Shown piece after piece: positions 6,056 to 6,791 of a stretch of 6,791 nt of DNA (the first letter of the stretch is position 1; each line of letters opens with the position of its first letter). Both the position numbers and the translations under genes were made by a program. Source of the stretch: Bacteroidota bacterium (GTDB taxonomy: Bacteria; Bacteroidota; Bacteroidia; JACCXN01); assembly GCA_947462515.1 (NCBI GenBank), contig CANHPJ010000101.1, positions 1-6,791 of the forward strand, given 5' to 3'. The notes under the pieces are model-generated. The model saw only the letters and a list, made by a program, of their open reading frames with translations, was not told the origin of the DNA and did not search any database.

Positions 6056-6791
6056 ATGATTGTTAAATTAGCATGGAAGAATGTATGGCGAAATCCAATA
6101 AGGAGTTTAGTGGTAATTGTTGCCATAATTCTTGGTTTGTGGGCAGGATCTTTTATTCAGTCTTTTTATTATGGAGCTATAGACCAGCGCATTAACGATG
6201 TCATTAAAACAGAAATCTCTCATATTCAAATTCATAATACACGTTTTAACGAAGATTTAAATATCACGTATTTTATTTCAGATGCAGATGCAATAATTGA
6301 TAGTATTTCAAAAATAGATGCAGTAAAAGCGGTAACCAAACGTAGTATAACTCTTGCTGTAATTAGCACAGCTTCAGGAAGTAATGGGGTTAAGGTGTTT
6401 GGGGTTTATCCAAATCAGGAAGCCAAAATCACGGATATAAAAAATAAGATTATTCAAGGAGGTTATTTTGACAATATAAGTCGAAATCCTGTGGTAATAA
6501 GTGAGAAAACAGCCAAAAAACTTAAATTAAGATTACGCTCCAAACTAATACTGACATTTACACATTTAAACGGTGAAATAACCAGTGCGGCTTTTCGTGT
6601 TAATGGCATTTATAAAACTTCAAATGCTCAATATGATGAGGCTAATTTGTTTGTTAGGGCTGAAGATTTAAATCAACTATCGGTTATTGGCAATTCAGCT
6701 CATGAAATAGCTATTCTCCTGAAATCTAATGATGCTCTTGAAACCATTCAAAAAGAGCTGCAAAAAGACTATCCGGATTTAATGGTGGAAA
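6056..6791 (+). CDS. ABC transporter permease, FtsX/MacB-type (second of a pair), C-terminus cut by window edge
   Basis: An open frame from ATG at 6056 runs off the right edge after 245 codons plus one base. It begins MIVKLAWKNVWRNPIRS, closely parallel to the start of the preceding permease, followed by TM1 at about residues 18-36 (LVVIVAIILGLWAGSF). A periplasmic MacB_PCD-like domain follows, with KVFGVYPNQEAKIT, IIQGGYFDN, VVISEKTAKKLKLRLRSKLIL and FRVNGIYKTSNAQYDEANLFVRAEDL; these are characteristic of the family. The three C-terminal membrane helices and coupling helix are outside the window, so integrity cannot be judged. It starts 10 bases after the first permease. The two would be expected to form a heterodimer like LolC/LolE. 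No ATP-binding subunit (Walker A/B, LSGGQ) is seen anywhere in the window, so that gene should lie further right. Confidence 0.9.
   Translation, partial: MIVKLAWKNVWRNPIRSLVVIVAIILGLWAGSFIQSFYYGAIDQRINDVIKTEISHIQIHNTRFNEDLNITYFISDADAIIDSISKIDAVKAVTKRSITLAVISTASGSNGVKVFGVYPNQEAKITDIKNKIIQGGYFDNISRNPVVISEKTAKKLKLRLRSKLILTFTHLNGEITSAAFRVNGIYKTSNAQYDEANLFVRAEDLNQLSVIGNSAHEIAILLKSNDALETIQKELQKDYPDLMVE

Overview
The window is an AT-rich stretch of a chromosome from the phylum Bacteroidota, probably an environmental or anaerobic member of Bacteroidales, Marinilabiliales or a relative. Three things point there. One secreted nuclease ends in a type IX secretion (T9SS, Por) sorting domain. There is a PorT/OmpW-like small beta-barrel protein. 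Shine-Dalgarno sequences are weak or absent, and the one convincing promoter-like box resembles the Bacteroidota TAnnTTTG element. The taxonomy is inferred from protein style, not from a marker gene.

Layout from left to right. (1) Minus strand, 1-1046: a two-gene unit. A 222-residue outer-membrane beta-barrel protein is transcribed first, followed after 5 bases by ubiX (flavin prenyltransferase), which is cut by the left edge of the window. (2) 1047-1268: a divergent intergenic region with a candidate promoter for the minus unit and a 10-base direct repeat. (3) Plus strand, 1269-3470: a large multidomain secreted nuclease. In order it has a signal peptide, a beta-sandwich, an Ig-like domain, an Fn3-like domain, an endonuclease I (EndA/NucM/Vvn-type) catalytic domain and a C-terminal T9SS sorting domain. 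(4) Minus strand, 3497-3946: a small exported protein of unassigned function with a conserved-looking C-terminal motif, convergent with the nuclease. (5) Plus strand, 4054 to the right edge: an operon-like run of three genes. These are a LolA-like periplasmic lipoprotein-carrier homologue, a complete FtsX/MacB-type ABC permease, and a second permease of the same kind cut by the right edge.

How the genes fit together. The 4054-6791 run looks like an ABC system of the LolCDE/MacB superfamily with its own LolA-like partner. The ATPase is not in the window and would be expected just downstream. The nuclease is probably exported through the outer membrane by T9SS to degrade extracellular DNA. The ubiX product makes prenylated FMN for UbiD-type decarboxylases; why it is paired with a beta-barrel protein is not evident. 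No mobile element, CRISPR array, tRNA or rRNA was seen. The region looks like ordinary chromosomal cell-envelope and secretion genes. The points most worth following up are the small exported protein, the atypical signal peptide of the LolA-like protein and the nuclease architecture.
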